A stretch of 34,531 nucleotides of DNA from Fibrobacter sp. (GCA_024399065.1 JAKSIB010000035.1:1-34531), one strand, 5' to 3'; positions 13,106 to 23,458 are shown, counted from the first letter of the stretch. Numbers and translations are program-made. Notes: generated by a model not told the origin, from the letters alone.

Positions 13106-14692
13106 ATGAAGAAAATTTTTACTGCAGTTTCCGCAGTTTTTCTGGCAGCAAGTCTTTCTCATGCTGTCCTTGAAATCCCGAACGCTCAGCCGAAAATGGA
13201 TGCCGCCTACTGGAACCCGGTTCTTGACAAGACCTGGGAAGGCATGAAAAAGAGAATGATCGACCCGTACCGCAACGGTTTTGCCGGCGGCCAGGTTCAT
13301 CGTCCGAAGAGCGAATATCCTGGTGACGCCGTTTCTGAATCTGTGGGCTACGGTATGCTGGTGGCCCTGTATGCCGACGACCAGAAGTCTTTCAACGAAA
13401 TGTTTGATGCCAGCTACAAGAGCATGTGGCAGGGTTGCTATCTGGATTGGCAGTTGCTTCCGCCGGATGGTAAAAAGAGTAGGGGTGCCGCAACAGACGC
13501 TGAAGAAGATGTGGCTCTCGCCTTGATTTTTGCTGACAAGCTTGTGAATGCAGGCAAGTGGCAACCGTATTCTGGCTCTGTTCCCAACGGTTACCAGGGA
13601 CACGCAAAAAAGATTCTTGGTTGCATGTGGGAAACAGAACAAATTACCTATCAGGGTACTGTTGCTCCGGGCGCTGGCTGGGGTGGCGAGAACTTTGCTA
13701 ATGTAGGTTATTTCTCTCCCGCCTGGTACAAGATTTTTGCTGACTTCGATAATAGCCACGACTGGAAGAAGGTTGTTGATCGTAGCTATGAAATCATCGG
13801 AAACAGTCCGGCTTACAGCTTGGGCATGGTTCCCGACTGGATGAAACCGAATGGTGAATATGCCGGTTCCCTTGGCTACAATGCTTACTTTGAAGGCAAG
13901 GCATTCTTTAAGGATGCAATCCGCGTCTTGTGGCGTGTGGCTTTGGACGCCATCTGGTTTGATGATTCTCGTGCAAAGGCTTTCCTGAACAATTCCATGA
14001 AGTTCATCAATGGCAAGGGTGGTGCCGCTGCTGCTAACTTCTACCAGATGAATGGAGAACTTTTGCCTGCAGATGATGTGTGGAAAGATATGATGGCAGG
14101 AACCATTACCCGTCATCGTCGTGAACATAGCCAGATGACCATCGGTATGTGGATGACCGCTGCTGCCGCCGTTGGTACTGTTGATGATCGTGCCTCCTTC
14201 AGCGTAGAAATGGATAAGTTCTACGACAAGGGAAATGCGGATTACTTTGGTCTGGCTGTGGACACCAGCGGTATGGAGGAGGATACCCTTCATAATGAAA
14301 TGTACTTTGACCAGTTCCTTGCTTGGTTCGGTGTTTCCTTGATGACTGGCGTTATGAACAACATTGTGGAGAATATCGACCATCCCAAGGCAAATGTGGT
14401 TGGCGACTCCTCCATTTTGCTGAGACCTGCCGTTGTGCCTGAGGATACTATTCCCGCAGCCTTGCTCCCGGAAATGGCTTCTAAGGAATTTCGAATGGAA
14501 CGTATTGAAAACGGCGTCTCCTTCACTGCCGCTCAGCCGGCCCTGTGGTCTGTCTTCGACCTTCATGGCAACCTGCTGATGAGTGCCAAGGGCAATTCCG
14601 TGAAGTTCGTTTCTGAAACCAAGGGCCTCTATGTGGTTCGTGCCAACTTTGCCGACGGTAGTTCGCTTGTTCGTAAAGTAAAGTTGCACTAG
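13106..14692 (+). CDS. Secreted GH8 endo-beta-glycanase
   Basis: The ATG at 13106 (after GGAGAGG) gives a 528-residue precursor with a signal peptide (MKKIFTAVSAVFLAASLSHA); an in-frame start 30 bases earlier lacks a binding site. The catalytic domain (about 30-440) shows the GH8 marks: SESVGYGM with candidate acid E78, LDWQLLP, and the ATDAEED signature (D131). GH8 enzymes cut beta-1,4-glucan, lichenin, chitosan or xylan; the substrate is not decided here. The last 50-60 residues (LWSVFDLHGNLLMS...LYVVRANF) form a small beta domain like Por-type C-terminal sorting tails. A terminator follows, so it is a single-gene unit. Confidence 0.92.
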   Translation: MKKIFTAVSAVFLAASLSHAVLEIPNAQPKMDAAYWNPVLDKTWEGMKKRMIDPYRNGFAGGQVHRPKSEYPGDAVSESVGYGMLVALYADDQKSFNEMFDASYKSMWQGCYLDWQLLPPDGKKSRGAATDAEEDVALALIFADKLVNAGKWQPYSGSVPNGYQGHAKKILGCMWETEQITYQGTVAPGAGWGGENFANVGYFSPAWYKIFADFDNSHDWKKVVDRSYEIIGNSPAYSLGMVPDWMKPNGEYAGSLGYNAYFEGKAFFKDAIRVLWRVALDAIWFDDSRAKAFLNNSMKFINGKGGAAAANFYQMNGELLPADDVWKDMMAGTITRHRREHSQMTIGMWMTAAAAVGTVDDRASFSVEMDKFYDKGNADYFGLAVDTSGMEEDTLHNEMYFDQFLAWFGVSLMTGVMNNIVENIDHPKANVVGDSSILLRPAVVPEDTIPAALLPEMASKEFRMERIENGVSFTAAQPALWSVFDLHGNLLMSAKGNSVKFVSETKGLYVVRANFADGSSLVRKVKLH

Positions 14693-14715
14693 ACTAGTTT
14701 TCTTGAAAGTTTTGA

Positions 14716-14750
14716 AAATCCGGCAGGAAACTGCCGGATTTTTGTTTTTT
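14716..14750 (+). terminator. GH8 gene terminator
   Basis: AAATCCGGCAG and CTGCCGGATTT pair around GAAA and are followed by a T-rich tail. Confidence 0.9.
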
Positions 14751-14796
14751 AACGAATTTATGCAAAAATGGGCCTTTTTGTAGCAGTTTTAAAATC

Positions 14797-14825
14797 TTTA
14801 CATTAGAGCCGTAAATTACTATCTT
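14797..14825 (+). promoter_or_regulatory. Putative maeB promoter
   Basis: TTTACA and TATCTT are separated by 17 bp, about 50 bases before the ATG. Confidence 0.4.
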
Positions 14826-14875
14826 TGCGCGCGAAAAACGCCGGGTTCCCCCGCGCAATACACAAGGAGAAAATC

Positions 14876-17176
14876 ATGACCTTCGAAGAAAAGGCTCTCG
14901 CATACCACGCCAATGGTAAGCCGGGTAAGATTGAAGTCGTTCCCACCAAGCCCTATAGCACCCAGACCGACCTTGGTTTGGCCTACACTCCGGGCGTTGC
15001 TGTTCCCTGTTTGGAAATTGAAAAGAATCCGGAAGCCGCTTATGACTACACCGGCAAGGGCAACTTGGTTGCTGTTATTTCCAACGGTACTGCAGTTTTG
15101 GGCCTTGGCGACATTGGCGCCGTCAGCGGCAAGCCTGTGATGGAAGGTAAGGGCCTCCTGTTTAAGATTTACGCTGGTGTGGATGTTTTCGATATCGAAG
15201 TCAACGAAAAGGACCCGAAGAAGTTTATCGAAATCGTGAAGGGCATCGCTCCTACCTTCGGCGGCATCAACCTGGAAGACATCAAGGCTCCGGAATGCTT
15301 CGAAATCGAAGAAACCCTGAAGAAGGAATTGGACATCCCCGTGATGCACGATGACCAGCACGGTACCGCCATTATTTCCAGCGCTGCTTTGATCAACGCT
15401 CTGGATATCGCCGGCAAGGACATCGACAAGATTAAGCTGGTGGTGAACGGCGCAGGTGCTGCTGCTGTGGCTTGCACCAAGCTGTACCTCTCCTTGGGCG
15501 TCAAGAAGGAAAACGTGGTGATGCTGGATTCCAAGGGCGTCATCTACAAGGGCCGTGGCAAGCTTACCCCGGAAAAGGAATTCTTCGCCACCGAACGTAC
15601 CGACGTGAAGACTCTGGAAGAAGCCATCAAGGGTGCAGACATGTTCCTTGGCCTTTCCAAGCCCAACATCCTCACCAAGGAAATGATCCAGTCCATGGCT
15701 GCAAATCCGATTGTGTTTGCTCTCGCAAACCCGACCCCGGAAGTTTCCTACGATGTTGCAACCTCCGCTCGTGAAGACGTAATCTTCGCCACCGGCCGTT
15801 CCGACTATCCCAACCAGGTGAACAACGTTATCGGCTTCCCCTACATTTTCCGCGGTGCTCTGGACGTTCGCGCAACTGCTATTAACGAACACATGAAGCA
15901 CGCTGCAGTCCGCGCTATTGCAGCTCTCGCTCGCAAGCCGGTGCCCGATGTGGTGAACATTGCTTACAACTCCGAACGCTTCAGCTTCGGCCGTAAGTAC
16001 ATCATCCCCAAGCCGCTGGATCCGCGCCTCTTGACCGACGTTTCTATTGCTGTGGCCAAGGCTGCAATCGAAAGCGGTGTTGCCCGTAAGGAAATCAAGG
16101 ACTGGGACGCTTACGCAGACAGCCTCCGCGATATGATGGGCTACGACAACAAGCTGATCCGTGAATACGAAAACATGGCTCGTAGTAACCCGAAGCGTGT
16201 GGTATTCACCGAAGGCCTTAGTGTCAACATGATCAAGGCCGCTATCCAGGCCAAGGACGAAGGCATTGCATTCCCGATCCTTTTGGGTAACCCGGATCGC
16301 ATCAAGGAACTTGCCGCTCTCGAAAAGCTGGATGTTACCGGTATCGAAATTGTGAACCCCCGTTCTCCGGAAGAATACAAGCGTCGCATGAAGTTCGCTG
16401 AAATGTACGCTGCTGAAAACGGCCGTAACGGCGAAACCTTCGAAAAGGCTGCCTACGAAATGCCGGAACACAACCACTTCGGTATGATGATGGTGAAGAC
16501 CGGCGACGCAGATGCTTTGATCTCTGGTTCCAACAGCTCCTTCGCAACCAACATTGGTCTTGCCAAGAAGATGATCGGCATCCGCGAAGACTACAAGCAC
16601 TTCGGCGCTCTCCACATTCTCTCTACCAAGAAGGGAACTTTCTTCCTGGCAGACACCTTGGTGAACCGCGACCCGGATACCGAAACCCTCGTGGACATCG
16701 CCAAGCTCACTCACGACGCCGTGAAGTTCTTTGCTCACGAACCGGTGATGGCAATGCTTTCCTATGGTAACTTTGGTGCTGACAAAAATTCTTCTCTGGG
16801 TACCGCAGGTAGCGTCCGTGACGCCGTGAAGATCCTTCACGAACAGTATCCGGATTATGCCGTGGATGGCGAAATGCAGGTGAACGTGGCCTTGAACAAG
16901 GACCTTCGCGACAAGAAGTATCCGTTCAACACCATCAAGGGCCAGGACGTGAACACTCTCATCTTCCCGTGCCTCTCCTCTGCAAACACCACCTACAGAA
17001 TGCTCCTGGAAATGGGCGTTGGCGAATCCATCGGTCCTGTACAGATGGGCTTGAAGAAGCCGATTCACTTCACCGACTCCGAAGCTTCTGTCCATGACAT
17101 CTTCAACCTGACTGTTGCCGCCGTCATCGACGCAATTGTGCAAGAGAGAATTGACAAGGCTCGTCCGGTTAAGTAA
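14876..17176 (+). CDS. maeB: NADP-type malic enzyme with C-terminal phosphotransacetylase-like domain
   Basis: The ATG at 14876 follows AAGGAG; an earlier in-frame codon is ignored. The 766-residue product decarboxylates malate to pyruvate. The malic enzyme part (1 to about 425) shows [43 protein letters not shown] and the Rossmann motif [10 protein letters not shown]. The C-terminal part (about 430-766) is a PTA-like domain, which in MaeB proteins has a regulatory rather than catalytic role. Length matches MaeB (about 760). It stands alone between a promoter and a terminator. Confidence 0.95.
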   Translation: MTFEEKALAYHANGKPGKIEVVPTKPYSTQTDLGLAYTPGVAVPCLEIEKNPEAAYDYTGKGNLVAVISNGTAVLGLGDIGAVSGKPVMEGKGLLFKIYAGVDVFDIEVNEKDPKKFIEIVKGIAPTFGGINLEDIKAPECFEIEETLKKELDIPVMHDDQHGTAIISSAALINALDIAGKDIDKIKLVVNGAGAAAVACTKLYLSLGVKKENVVMLDSKGVIYKGRGKLTPEKEFFATERTDVKTLEEAIKGADMFLGLSKPNILTKEMIQSMAANPIVFALANPTPEVSYDVATSAREDVIFATGRSDYPNQVNNVIGFPYIFRGALDVRATAINEHMKHAAVRAIAALARKPVPDVVNIAYNSERFSFGRKYIIPKPLDPRLLTDVSIAVAKAAIESGVARKEIKDWDAYADSLRDMMGYDNKLIREYENMARSNPKRVVFTEGLSVNMIKAAIQAKDEGIAFPILLGNPDRIKELAALEKLDVTGIEIVNPRSPEEYKRRMKFAEMYAAENGRNGETFEKAAYEMPEHNHFGMMMVKTGDADALISGSNSSFATNIGLAKKMIGIREDYKHFGALHILSTKKGTFFLADTLVNRDPDTETLVDIAKLTHDAVKFFAHEPVMAMLSYGNFGADKNSSLGTAGSVRDAVKILHEQYPDYAVDGEMQVNVALNKDLRDKKYPFNTIKGQDVNTLIFPCLSSANTTYRMLLEMGVGESIGPVQMGLKKPIHFTDSEASVHDIFNLTVAAVIDAIVQERIDKARPVK

Positions 17177-17242
17177 CTGGTGTGGCTCGTCTGCGATTTT
17201 GAATATCGCAGGCTTGAGCAGCAAGTGAACCAAAAAACATGA

Positions 17243-17280
17243 AGGGCTGTACCTCAGAAGGTACAGCTCTTTTTCTTTTT
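17243..17280. terminator. Terminator shared by maeB and the first GH5 gene
   Basis: An 11-bp stem (AGGGCTGTACC with GGTACAGCTCT, one wobble) closes a 6-base loop and is followed by TTTTTCTTTTT. T-rich sequence on the other side allows weaker minus-strand use. It touches the stop codon of the GH5 gene. Confidence 0.85.
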
Positions 17281-19174
17281 ATTTCCGTATGCTTTGTCCG
17301 AGGGGGTTGACTAGCCTGGATGTTCGGTTTCGAGGTGTTGATTCTTTAAAGAATACACCGGAACCTCGGTGAATATTGACGATGAGTTTGGGTGCGTTTT
17401 TACCGGATGCTACAGCACTAGGCTTGATGGTGCTAGGGCCTGTTTCGTTGCCTGGGGCGGTGGAGGGGGCCAAACCTCCCACGGCAATTCCTTCGCACTT
17501 CATTTCCTTGTTGTCGTTGAAGTCCATGAACGTCACCTTGGTGCCGTCCTCTTTCCACAGGATAATGTTGTCCAGTTCCAGGGAGGCATCCACATCTACG
17601 CCTTGAACATTGATGCCGATGGCTACTACCTTGGAAATGTCTTCAAAATCCATGCCCGGTTCCGAGGAGCCATCAAAGGCGATCTTGATATTCTGCCATT
17701 CTCCGGTAAAATCATTGAAGTCTCCCAGATTTACCTGGTTCCATTTCCAATCTGCGGACATGTTGAATAGGGTTACTCCAGACCATGAACTGCTGGATCC
17801 CTTGAACTTGATGTCAAAGGACATGGCTGTATATTGGCTCCAGTCCTGGGCGGCAAAGCCGTAGCTAAGAGTTCCTGTTTCTGCGGTGTCGCTTTGGGCT
17901 TTGTAAATCACCTTCATTTCACGATCGCTATTATCCAAGCTCTTTTCTACAAGGGCGTCGATGGAGTTGCCTTCGAACTTGGGCAAACCATAAGCGGCAC
18001 GCATGGCGTTCAGACTTTCGTAATCCAGGATGCCGCGGTTCTTGTTTCTGCGGATGATGGTCATGTTGCCGTTGCCTTCGTCACCGGTATCCCAGATGCA
18101 AGGGACAAATCCGTACTTCTTGGAAAGTTCCGCAATTCTGCCGTAGTAGTCGGCGCGAGACTTCAGATGCAATCGAAGGTCTTCGCCTTTCAATTCAAGA
18201 CGCTTGATGACGCCGAATTCACCGATGACCATAGGAATGTCCTTGAAATCTTCTCCTAGCATGGCGAAGACGGAATCCACGTATTCGGGGCTGGCGTAGG
18301 CGCCTTTCTTAACATTGTGAGCGACATCTGTGGTGGAGTAGTTGCCTTCGCCCCAGTAACGCACGGTGTTGCCCCAGTCAGCATCCTGTTCCATCAAGGC
18401 GAACGTATAGGGATAGAAGTGGAATTCTCCCATCATGTAGTCGGTGCCGGCAGGGTCTGCGGGAAAGTTTCCCTTCAAGTAATTGTGAGCCTTGTTCTCG
18501 TCGGTGTCGGGTGCCTGCACGATGATGGTGCGTGTAGCGTTGTTACCGCCGGAACTGCGAACGGCCTTGATCATGGTCTCGTGATAGGCTTTCAGTGTGT
18601 TGGCGTTGTCCTGTTTCAGTCCGTCGCCACTTTCGCCGGGCTCGTTGGTGCTGGCGAACAGCAGATGTTCATCGTAATCCTTGAACTTGGCGGCAATCTG
18701 CTCCCAGTAGGATTTTTGGCGGGCATTGATCTTTTCGTCTACGGAAGTTCCGATATGGTCTTCCAGCCAGCCGTTATCCCAGTGGATGTTGAGGATGGCA
18801 TACATGTCTCGCTTGACTACGTAATCTACCACGGTCTTTACGGAATCCTGCCAGGCGGCATTAATGGTGTTCTCGTCTCCGTCAGGAGTATAAAGTGTCC
18901 AGTTGGAATCTACGGCGATGGCGTTGGAATGGCTGTACCAGGCGCAGGGAATGCGGACCGTGTTGAAACCTGCGGCCTTGACGGAATCGATCAGCTCCTG
19001 GGTGGGAAAATCGTTTCCCCAGGCGGATGGGTTCATGGGAACTTCCAGCGTGTTTCCGATGTTGTAACCCATTCCCATTTTCGCGAAGACTTCTTTTGCT
19101 GTGGGAAGTGCATTGGCTGAACTAAATAGTAGGCCAATGCAGCAGGGAATGCTGAAAATTCTTTTGAAATTCAT
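17279..19174 (-). CDS. Secreted GH5 endoglucanase with CBM11-like module and truncated C-terminal tail
   Basis: The ATG at 19174 (MNFKRIF) follows AAAGGA; an in-frame ATG ten codons upstream lacks a site. The 631-residue precursor has a signal peptide ending near residue 22. The GH5 domain (about 24-400) shows IHWDNGW, acid/base E178 in STNEPG, HFYPY, nucleophile E319 in VIGEFG and CIWDTGDEG. A beta-sandwich module (about 415-555) ends LELDNIILWKEDG, like the end of the CBM11 module of the first gene. The protein stops at LVNPLGQSIRK, where its neighbour continues about 45 residues more, so the C-terminal tail is cut short right at the maeB terminator. Beta-glucan endo-cleavage is inferred from the family. 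Confidence 0.93.
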   Translation of the reverse strand: MNFKRIFSIPCCIGLLFSSANALPTAKEVFAKMGMGYNIGNTLEVPMNPSAWGNDFPTQELIDSVKAAGFNTVRIPCAWYSHSNAIAVDSNWTLYTPDGDENTINAAWQDSVKTVVDYVVKRDMYAILNIHWDNGWLEDHIGTSVDEKINARQKSYWEQIAAKFKDYDEHLLFASTNEPGESGDGLKQDNANTLKAYHETMIKAVRSSGGNNATRTIIVQAPDTDENKAHNYLKGNFPADPAGTDYMMGEFHFYPYTFALMEQDADWGNTVRYWGEGNYSTTDVAHNVKKGAYASPEYVDSVFAMLGEDFKDIPMVIGEFGVIKRLELKGEDLRLHLKSRADYYGRIAELSKKYGFVPCIWDTGDEGNGNMTIIRRNKNRGILDYESLNAMRAAYGLPKFEGNSIDALVEKSLDNSDREMKVIYKAQSDTAETGTLSYGFAAQDWSQYTAMSFDIKFKGSSSSWSGVTLFNMSADWKWNQVNLGDFNDFTGEWQNIKIAFDGSSEPGMDFEDISKVVAIGINVQGVDVDASLELDNIILWKEDGTKVTFMDFNDNKEMKCEGIAVGGLAPSTAPGNETGPSTIKPSAVASGKNAPKLIVNIHRGSGVFFKESTPRNRTSRLVNPLGQSIRK

Positions 19175-19277
19175 CGGAAGATCCTTTGTTTTTTGTCTTT
19201 CCATAAACTATTCTAAAAAAAGAAAAAACTTTTGGAAAATTTCAAAGAGCAATGTATTTCGATGTTTTTTTCGCAAC

Positions 19278-19313
19278 AAAAAAGTCCCCGGCATTGTGCC
19301 GGGGGCTTTTTTT
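19278..19313. terminator. Bidirectional terminator after the second GH5 gene
   Basis: CCCCGGCA and TGCCGGGG pair around TTG and are flanked by A6 and T7, so it is symmetric. It ends the gene at 19372-21450 before the next GH5 gene starts. Confidence 0.9.
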
Positions 19314-19371
19314 GACAGGAACACTCGGCCCTGTTATTCCCGCAGAGATAGCGCGGGTCCTACACCAAATT

Positions 19372-21450
19372 TTACTTCAGGATAACCTTCTGGGTCTGCA
19401 TCTGGCTGCCCTGCTTGATGATGAGCATTGCGGGGCCGCGGTATGCTGCCTTCAGCTGAACGGTGTTGCTTCCCTTGCGGGTGGTGAAGTTCTGGCTTGC
19501 GATGACCTGGCCGAGACCGTTAACAAGCTTTGCGGTGGCAGAGACTGCTTCGGTTGCGGAGAAGGTTGCGTTTACAAAGCCCTGCTGAACGTTCACGAAC
19601 ATCTTGCTTGCGGAGGCGACAACCGGCTTGATGGCGGATGAGCCTGAATTCGGGGCGGTGGAGGTGACTCGGGTTGCGCTTGCGATACCATCGGTTTCTG
19701 CGCCCAGCTTCTTGTCGAAGTCTGCAAGAACAACGGCGGAACCGTCGGCCTTGATCAAACGGATGTTGTCGAAGTCAATCTTGCCCTTGAGCTGAGTTCC
19801 GTAGAGGTTGAAACCGAATGCGTTGACAGCTGCCTTGTTTTCGATGTCAAGACCGTCAGCATCCAATGTTACAGTGTAAGTTGCCCAGCCAGCATCGAGA
19901 TCGCTTGCGGCAAAGTTGTAATCACTCCATGCCCAATCATCGCCGCTCATGGCGAACAGGCTCAAAGTCATCCAGGTGACATCGTCTACTGGACCTGTTG
20001 CTTCTACATCGATCTTTGCCTGGAAAGAAATTGCAGTGTAGTTGGACCAGTTCTTACTTGTGACATTGAAACGGAGTGTTCCCACTTCACTGGAGTCGCT
20101 GGTGACGGTGTTGTAGGTAACTTCGAGCATCTTGTTGCTTTCATCGAGGCTTGCATTTACCAGGGCGTCGATGGAATTGCCTTCGATAGCGGTCATGCCG
20201 TATGCGGCACGCATGGCGTTCAGGGTTTCGTAGTCGGTAATGTCGCCGACGTTACCGCCGAACTTCTTGGTCTGGCGACGGACGATGGTAAAGTTGCCGT
20301 TGCCTTCGTCACCGGTATCCCAAACGCAGGGAATGATGCCGCTTGCCTTTGCTACCTTGGCCACTTCGCCGTACCAGGCGGCACGACCTTCAAGATGAAG
20401 TTTCAGGTTTGCACCGGTAAGTGCGTCGAGACGCTTGACTGCACCCATTTCGCCGATTACAACAGGAATGCCCTTGTCGCAGAACATGGTCTTCAGTTCA
20501 CCGAAGGCCTTGGCAATCTGCTTGGGAGTGCCCAGAGCCTGATCGTCGATAGACTTGGAATAAACGTTCCAGCCCATGTTATGAGTCTTGTCGGTGGAGC
20601 TGGGCATGTCGTAGTAGTAATAATACTGGGTGCCCCAGTCTTCATCAGCAGTCATCAGGGAGTACTGATACGGATAGTAGTGGACTTCCGCCATGATGTA
20701 GCCGGCGCCTGCGGGGTCGGTGGGCATGTTACTGCTCAGGAGCGGAGCCTTGTCAATTTCAGTACGGGGAGCCTGAACAATGATAGTACGGGTGGCATTG
20801 TTGCCTCCAGCTGCGCGAACACTCTTGATGCATGCTTCGTGGAAAGACTTCAGGACCTTCATACGATTTTCATCGAAGCCCCACTGGCCTCCATCAGTAC
20901 CGCCTTCGAACCACGGGTCATTAACGCCCGGTTCGTTGGCGGATGCAAAAATCAGGTGTTCGTCATAGGCGGCGAACTTGGTTGCAATCTGCTTCCAGTA
21001 GCTTTCCTGCTTGGCGGCTACGGTTGCTGCAGAACTGTTTACTTCGCCAGTCTTGTCATAACCCATGCCGTCAAAGACGTGGTCTTCCAGCCAACCGTTA
21101 TCCCAGTGGCTGTTCAGCATAGCATACATGCCTTCGCCAATTACGAGGTCGACGACGGTCTTTACGGAGTCCAGCCAGCCGGCGTTGATGGTGCCGTTGG
21201 ATGCGTGGGAGTCCCAGGCGCAAGGGATACGGACGGTGTTGAAACCGGCTGCCTTGATGGCCTTTACATATTCAGCTGTGGGGAAATCGTTGCCCCATGC
21301 GGTGGGGTTCCCCGGCACTTCCATGGTGTTGCCGATGTTGTAGCCGAGGCCCATATCAGCAACCAAGTCGGTTGCCTTAGGAAGGGCGAATGCGCTGGTG
21401 GCGGCGAGGCCGAATGCGCAGGTGAGGCCGAAAAGATTCTTGAAATTCAT
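19372..21450 (-). CDS. Secreted GH5 endoglucanase with CBM-like module and complete C-terminal tail
   Basis: A 692-residue precursor with signal peptide MNFKNLFGLTCAFGLAATSA. The GH5 domain (about 24-425) has SHWDNGW, E173 in SANEPG, HYYPY, nucleophile E334 in VIGEMG and CVWDTGDEG. A carbohydrate-binding-like beta-sandwich spans about 435-605 and ends KIDFDNIRLIKADG. The tail (about 625-692) starts KLVNGLGQVIASQ and ends KVILK, the layout of a Por-type sorting domain. AAGGAG lies nine bases before the ATG. It is closest to the first GH5 enzyme in domain order and in the EGNSIDALV linker after the catalytic domain, pointing to duplication. Confidence 0.94.
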   Translation of the reverse strand: MNFKNLFGLTCAFGLAATSAFALPKATDLVADMGLGYNIGNTMEVPGNPTAWGNDFPTAEYVKAIKAAGFNTVRIPCAWDSHASNGTINAGWLDSVKTVVDLVIGEGMYAMLNSHWDNGWLEDHVFDGMGYDKTGEVNSSAATVAAKQESYWKQIATKFAAYDEHLIFASANEPGVNDPWFEGGTDGGQWGFDENRMKVLKSFHEACIKSVRAAGGNNATRTIIVQAPRTEIDKAPLLSSNMPTDPAGAGYIMAEVHYYPYQYSLMTADEDWGTQYYYYYDMPSSTDKTHNMGWNVYSKSIDDQALGTPKQIAKAFGELKTMFCDKGIPVVIGEMGAVKRLDALTGANLKLHLEGRAAWYGEVAKVAKASGIIPCVWDTGDEGNGNFTIVRRQTKKFGGNVGDITDYETLNAMRAAYGMTAIEGNSIDALVNASLDESNKMLEVTYNTVTSDSSEVGTLRFNVTSKNWSNYTAISFQAKIDVEATGPVDDVTWMTLSLFAMSGDDWAWSDYNFAASDLDAGWATYTVTLDADGLDIENKAAVNAFGFNLYGTQLKGKIDFDNIRLIKADGSAVVLADFDKKLGAETDGIASATRVTSTAPNSGSSAIKPVVASASKMFVNVQQGFVNATFSATEAVSATAKLVNGLGQVIASQNFTTRKGSNTVQLKAAYRGPAMLIIKQGSQMQTQKVILK

Positions 21451-21634
21451 TAGGAGGACTCCTTTTGTTTACCTAATCCGTAATTACTCATCTATAAACT
21501 ACTTTGAAAATGGCTCTCTGTACTTAAATATTTAAAAAGCCAATGAAAATGTGATGAAAAATTCACAACGCCTGTAAGTGGCGAAATTTTGCTAAAAACG
21601 CCATTTTTTATTCAAGTGTTGAAAAAATCATAAT

Positions 21635-21661
21635 AAAAAGGACCCTAAAAAGGGCCCTTTT
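21635..21661 (-). terminator. Terminator of the third GH5 gene
   Basis: On the minus strand AAAAGGGCCCT pairs with AGGGTCCTTTT (one wobble) around four T and continues into a T-run. Confidence 0.8.
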
Positions 21662-21691
21662 CGTGGTTCCAAAATGGAATAGAACGAAGTT

Positions 21692-23458
21692 TTACTTGAT
21701 GCTTACTCGGAGGGTCTTAAGACCGCTCTTGGCAATGTATGTTCCCTGACGTAGTCCTGCCAAACTCATGGTTGCCTGGGAGGAAATGGCGCGGACTTCG
21801 CGAATCATGTTGCCATTCATGTCGAACAACTGGATGGTTGCACGGTCGCCCTGGGCCATAAGCATGTTGCCCTGGCGAGAGAGGGTTGCCTTTGCGACTT
21901 GCGTTTCGTTAAAGCCCATGTCCGGGTCAAAAGAACTGCTGGAGTTAACGGGAACAACCGGCATGCAGTATTCTGTAATTCCCATGGCGCAAAGGGCTTC
22001 GTGCGTGTATCCGCATTCCGGAATCAGGGCGTCGCAAGGGGGCTGGTCGATTTTTACGCTGCTGGAACTTGCCTCTTGCTGGGAGGAACTTGACTTTTCA
22101 GAGCTGCTGGAACTGGATTGAACCGGCTGCACGCTGGAAGAGCTTGCCACGGAGCTGCTGGAGTTCTGAATCGGGGTACTGCCCGGAATCAATCTTTCCG
22201 TGTGGGTGACGCCCTTGTTCACGTAGTTTCCTAGACCGTAAACGCCGCGCATGGCGTTGATGATTTCCGGTTCCACCACCTTGCCCATGGGACCGCCGAA
22301 CTTGTTGGTCTGACGACGGATGTAGGCCATGTTGTCGTAGCTGGCGCCTTCGTTACCCATGTCCCAGACGATGGGAGTAAGGCCGTAGTTCTTTGCCGCA
22401 GTTACAACGTCCTTGTGCCACTGGATGCGGCCCTTGCGGTGCAGTTCCAGGTCGGAACCGGAGAGTTCCGGAGAACGGTACAGGGAGCCGAATTCTCCGA
22501 TTATGACGGGGTAACCCTTGTCCACGTAGTTGGACTTCATCTTGGCAAACTGTGCGTTGGGGAATCCGATGCCAGCCTGGTCCTTGTCGACGGAATTTGC
22601 CCAGCAGTTGAAACCTGCATTTCGTGTGGGCTCGCTGGGCTTTTGGTAGTCGCCATAGTAGTACTGCACCTGGATATCGCCGTTAGGACAGTTCCAGTTC
22701 TGGGAGCTGGTCATAAGCACATACTGGTAGGGACCGTAGAAGTGGACTTCGAACATGAGATGGCCAGAAACCTTGTCCTTGGGGAAGATGCTTGTGGGGG
22801 CAAATTCTACGGACTTGTCGATGTCGGTCTGTAAGCCCTGAATAATCAAGGTACGGGTGGCGTTATTGCCGCCGGTGGCGCGGACTGCGTCAATAAAGGT
22901 CTGGTAATAGCCCATGAGAACCTGGGCGTGCTGGCTTGTCCAGGAGAGACCCTGCTGGCCTTCGCCCGGTTCGTTGGCGCCTGCAAAAAGAAGATGTTCG
23001 TCGTAGTTCTTGAACTTGTTGGCAATCTGGGTCCAGTAGTTCTTCATCTTGGTATCGACGGTGTTGTCTTTGTAGGTTGCCATCTTGGTCTGGAACCAGC
23101 CGCCTTCACCTTCGTGATGGATGTTAAGCACCACGTACAGTTCGTTACGTAGGGCGTAATCCACCACGGTCTTTACGGAATCCAGCCAGGTTTCGGTAAT
23201 CTTGCCGTTCTGGGTATGGGAATCCCAAGCGCAGGGGATGCGGACTGTGTTGAAACCGGCTGCCTTGATGGAGTCCAGCAATGCCTGGGTGGGATAGGGG
23301 TTGCCCCATCCGGTGGGATCATTGGGCACTTCCATGGAGTTTCCGATATTGTAACCCATGCCCATGTTCTTCTGAACTTGAGCGGCTGTCGGTAAATCTG
23401 CAAATGCAGCAGTTGCCATGGCGCCTGCGAACATCAACCCAAACATCGTTTTTTTCAT
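21692..23458 (-). CDS. Secreted GH5 endoglucanase with poly-serine linkers and a small Cys-rich module
   Basis: A 588-residue precursor with signal peptide MKKTMFGLMFAGAMATAAFA. The GH5 domain (about 22-412) shows IHHEGEGGW in place of the IHWDNGW of its neighbours, E163 in GANEPG, HFYGPY, nucleophile E322 in IIGEFG and VWDMGNEG. No beta-sandwich module follows. Instead Ser-rich linkers (about 432-468 and 505-510) frame a 30-residue piece with four Cys (CDALIPEC and LCAMGITEYC). The tail (about 525-588) has IQLFDMNGNMIREV and ends LRVSIK, nearly the same as in the fourth enzyme. It has a near-consensus promoter and its own terminator. Confidence 0.93.
   Translation of the reverse strand: MKKTMFGLMFAGAMATAAFADLPTAAQVQKNMGMGYNIGNSMEVPNDPTGWGNPYPTQALLDSIKAAGFNTVRIPCAWDSHTQNGKITETWLDSVKTVVDYALRNELYVVLNIHHEGEGGWFQTKMATYKDNTVDTKMKNYWTQIANKFKNYDEHLLFAGANEPGEGQQGLSWTSQHAQVLMGYYQTFIDAVRATGGNNATRTLIIQGLQTDIDKSVEFAPTSIFPKDKVSGHLMFEVHFYGPYQYVLMTSSQNWNCPNGDIQVQYYYGDYQKPSEPTRNAGFNCWANSVDKDQAGIGFPNAQFAKMKSNYVDKGYPVIIGEFGSLYRSPELSGSDLELHRKGRIQWHKDVVTAAKNYGLTPIVWDMGNEGASYDNMAYIRRQTNKFGGPMGKVVEPEIINAMRGVYGLGNYVNKGVTHTERLIPGSTPIQNSSSSVASSSSVQPVQSSSSSSEKSSSSQQEASSSSVKIDQPPCDALIPECGYTHEALCAMGITEYCMPVVPVNSSSSFDPDMGFNETQVAKATLSRQGNMLMAQGDRATIQLFDMNGNMIREVRAISSQATMSLAGLRQGTYIAKSGLKTLRVSIK

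Noticed and set aside
14819-17233. 804-codon minus-strand frame opposite maeB
   Set aside because: maeB on the plus strand is unmistakable, and the antisense product is a His/Val-rich shadow without motifs.
19318-19371. CCCGC...GCGGG hairpin between GH5 genes as another copy of the REP-like palindrome
   Set aside because: Only the general shape matches (TGTTATTCCCGC edge); the stem is short and the similarity too weak to call.
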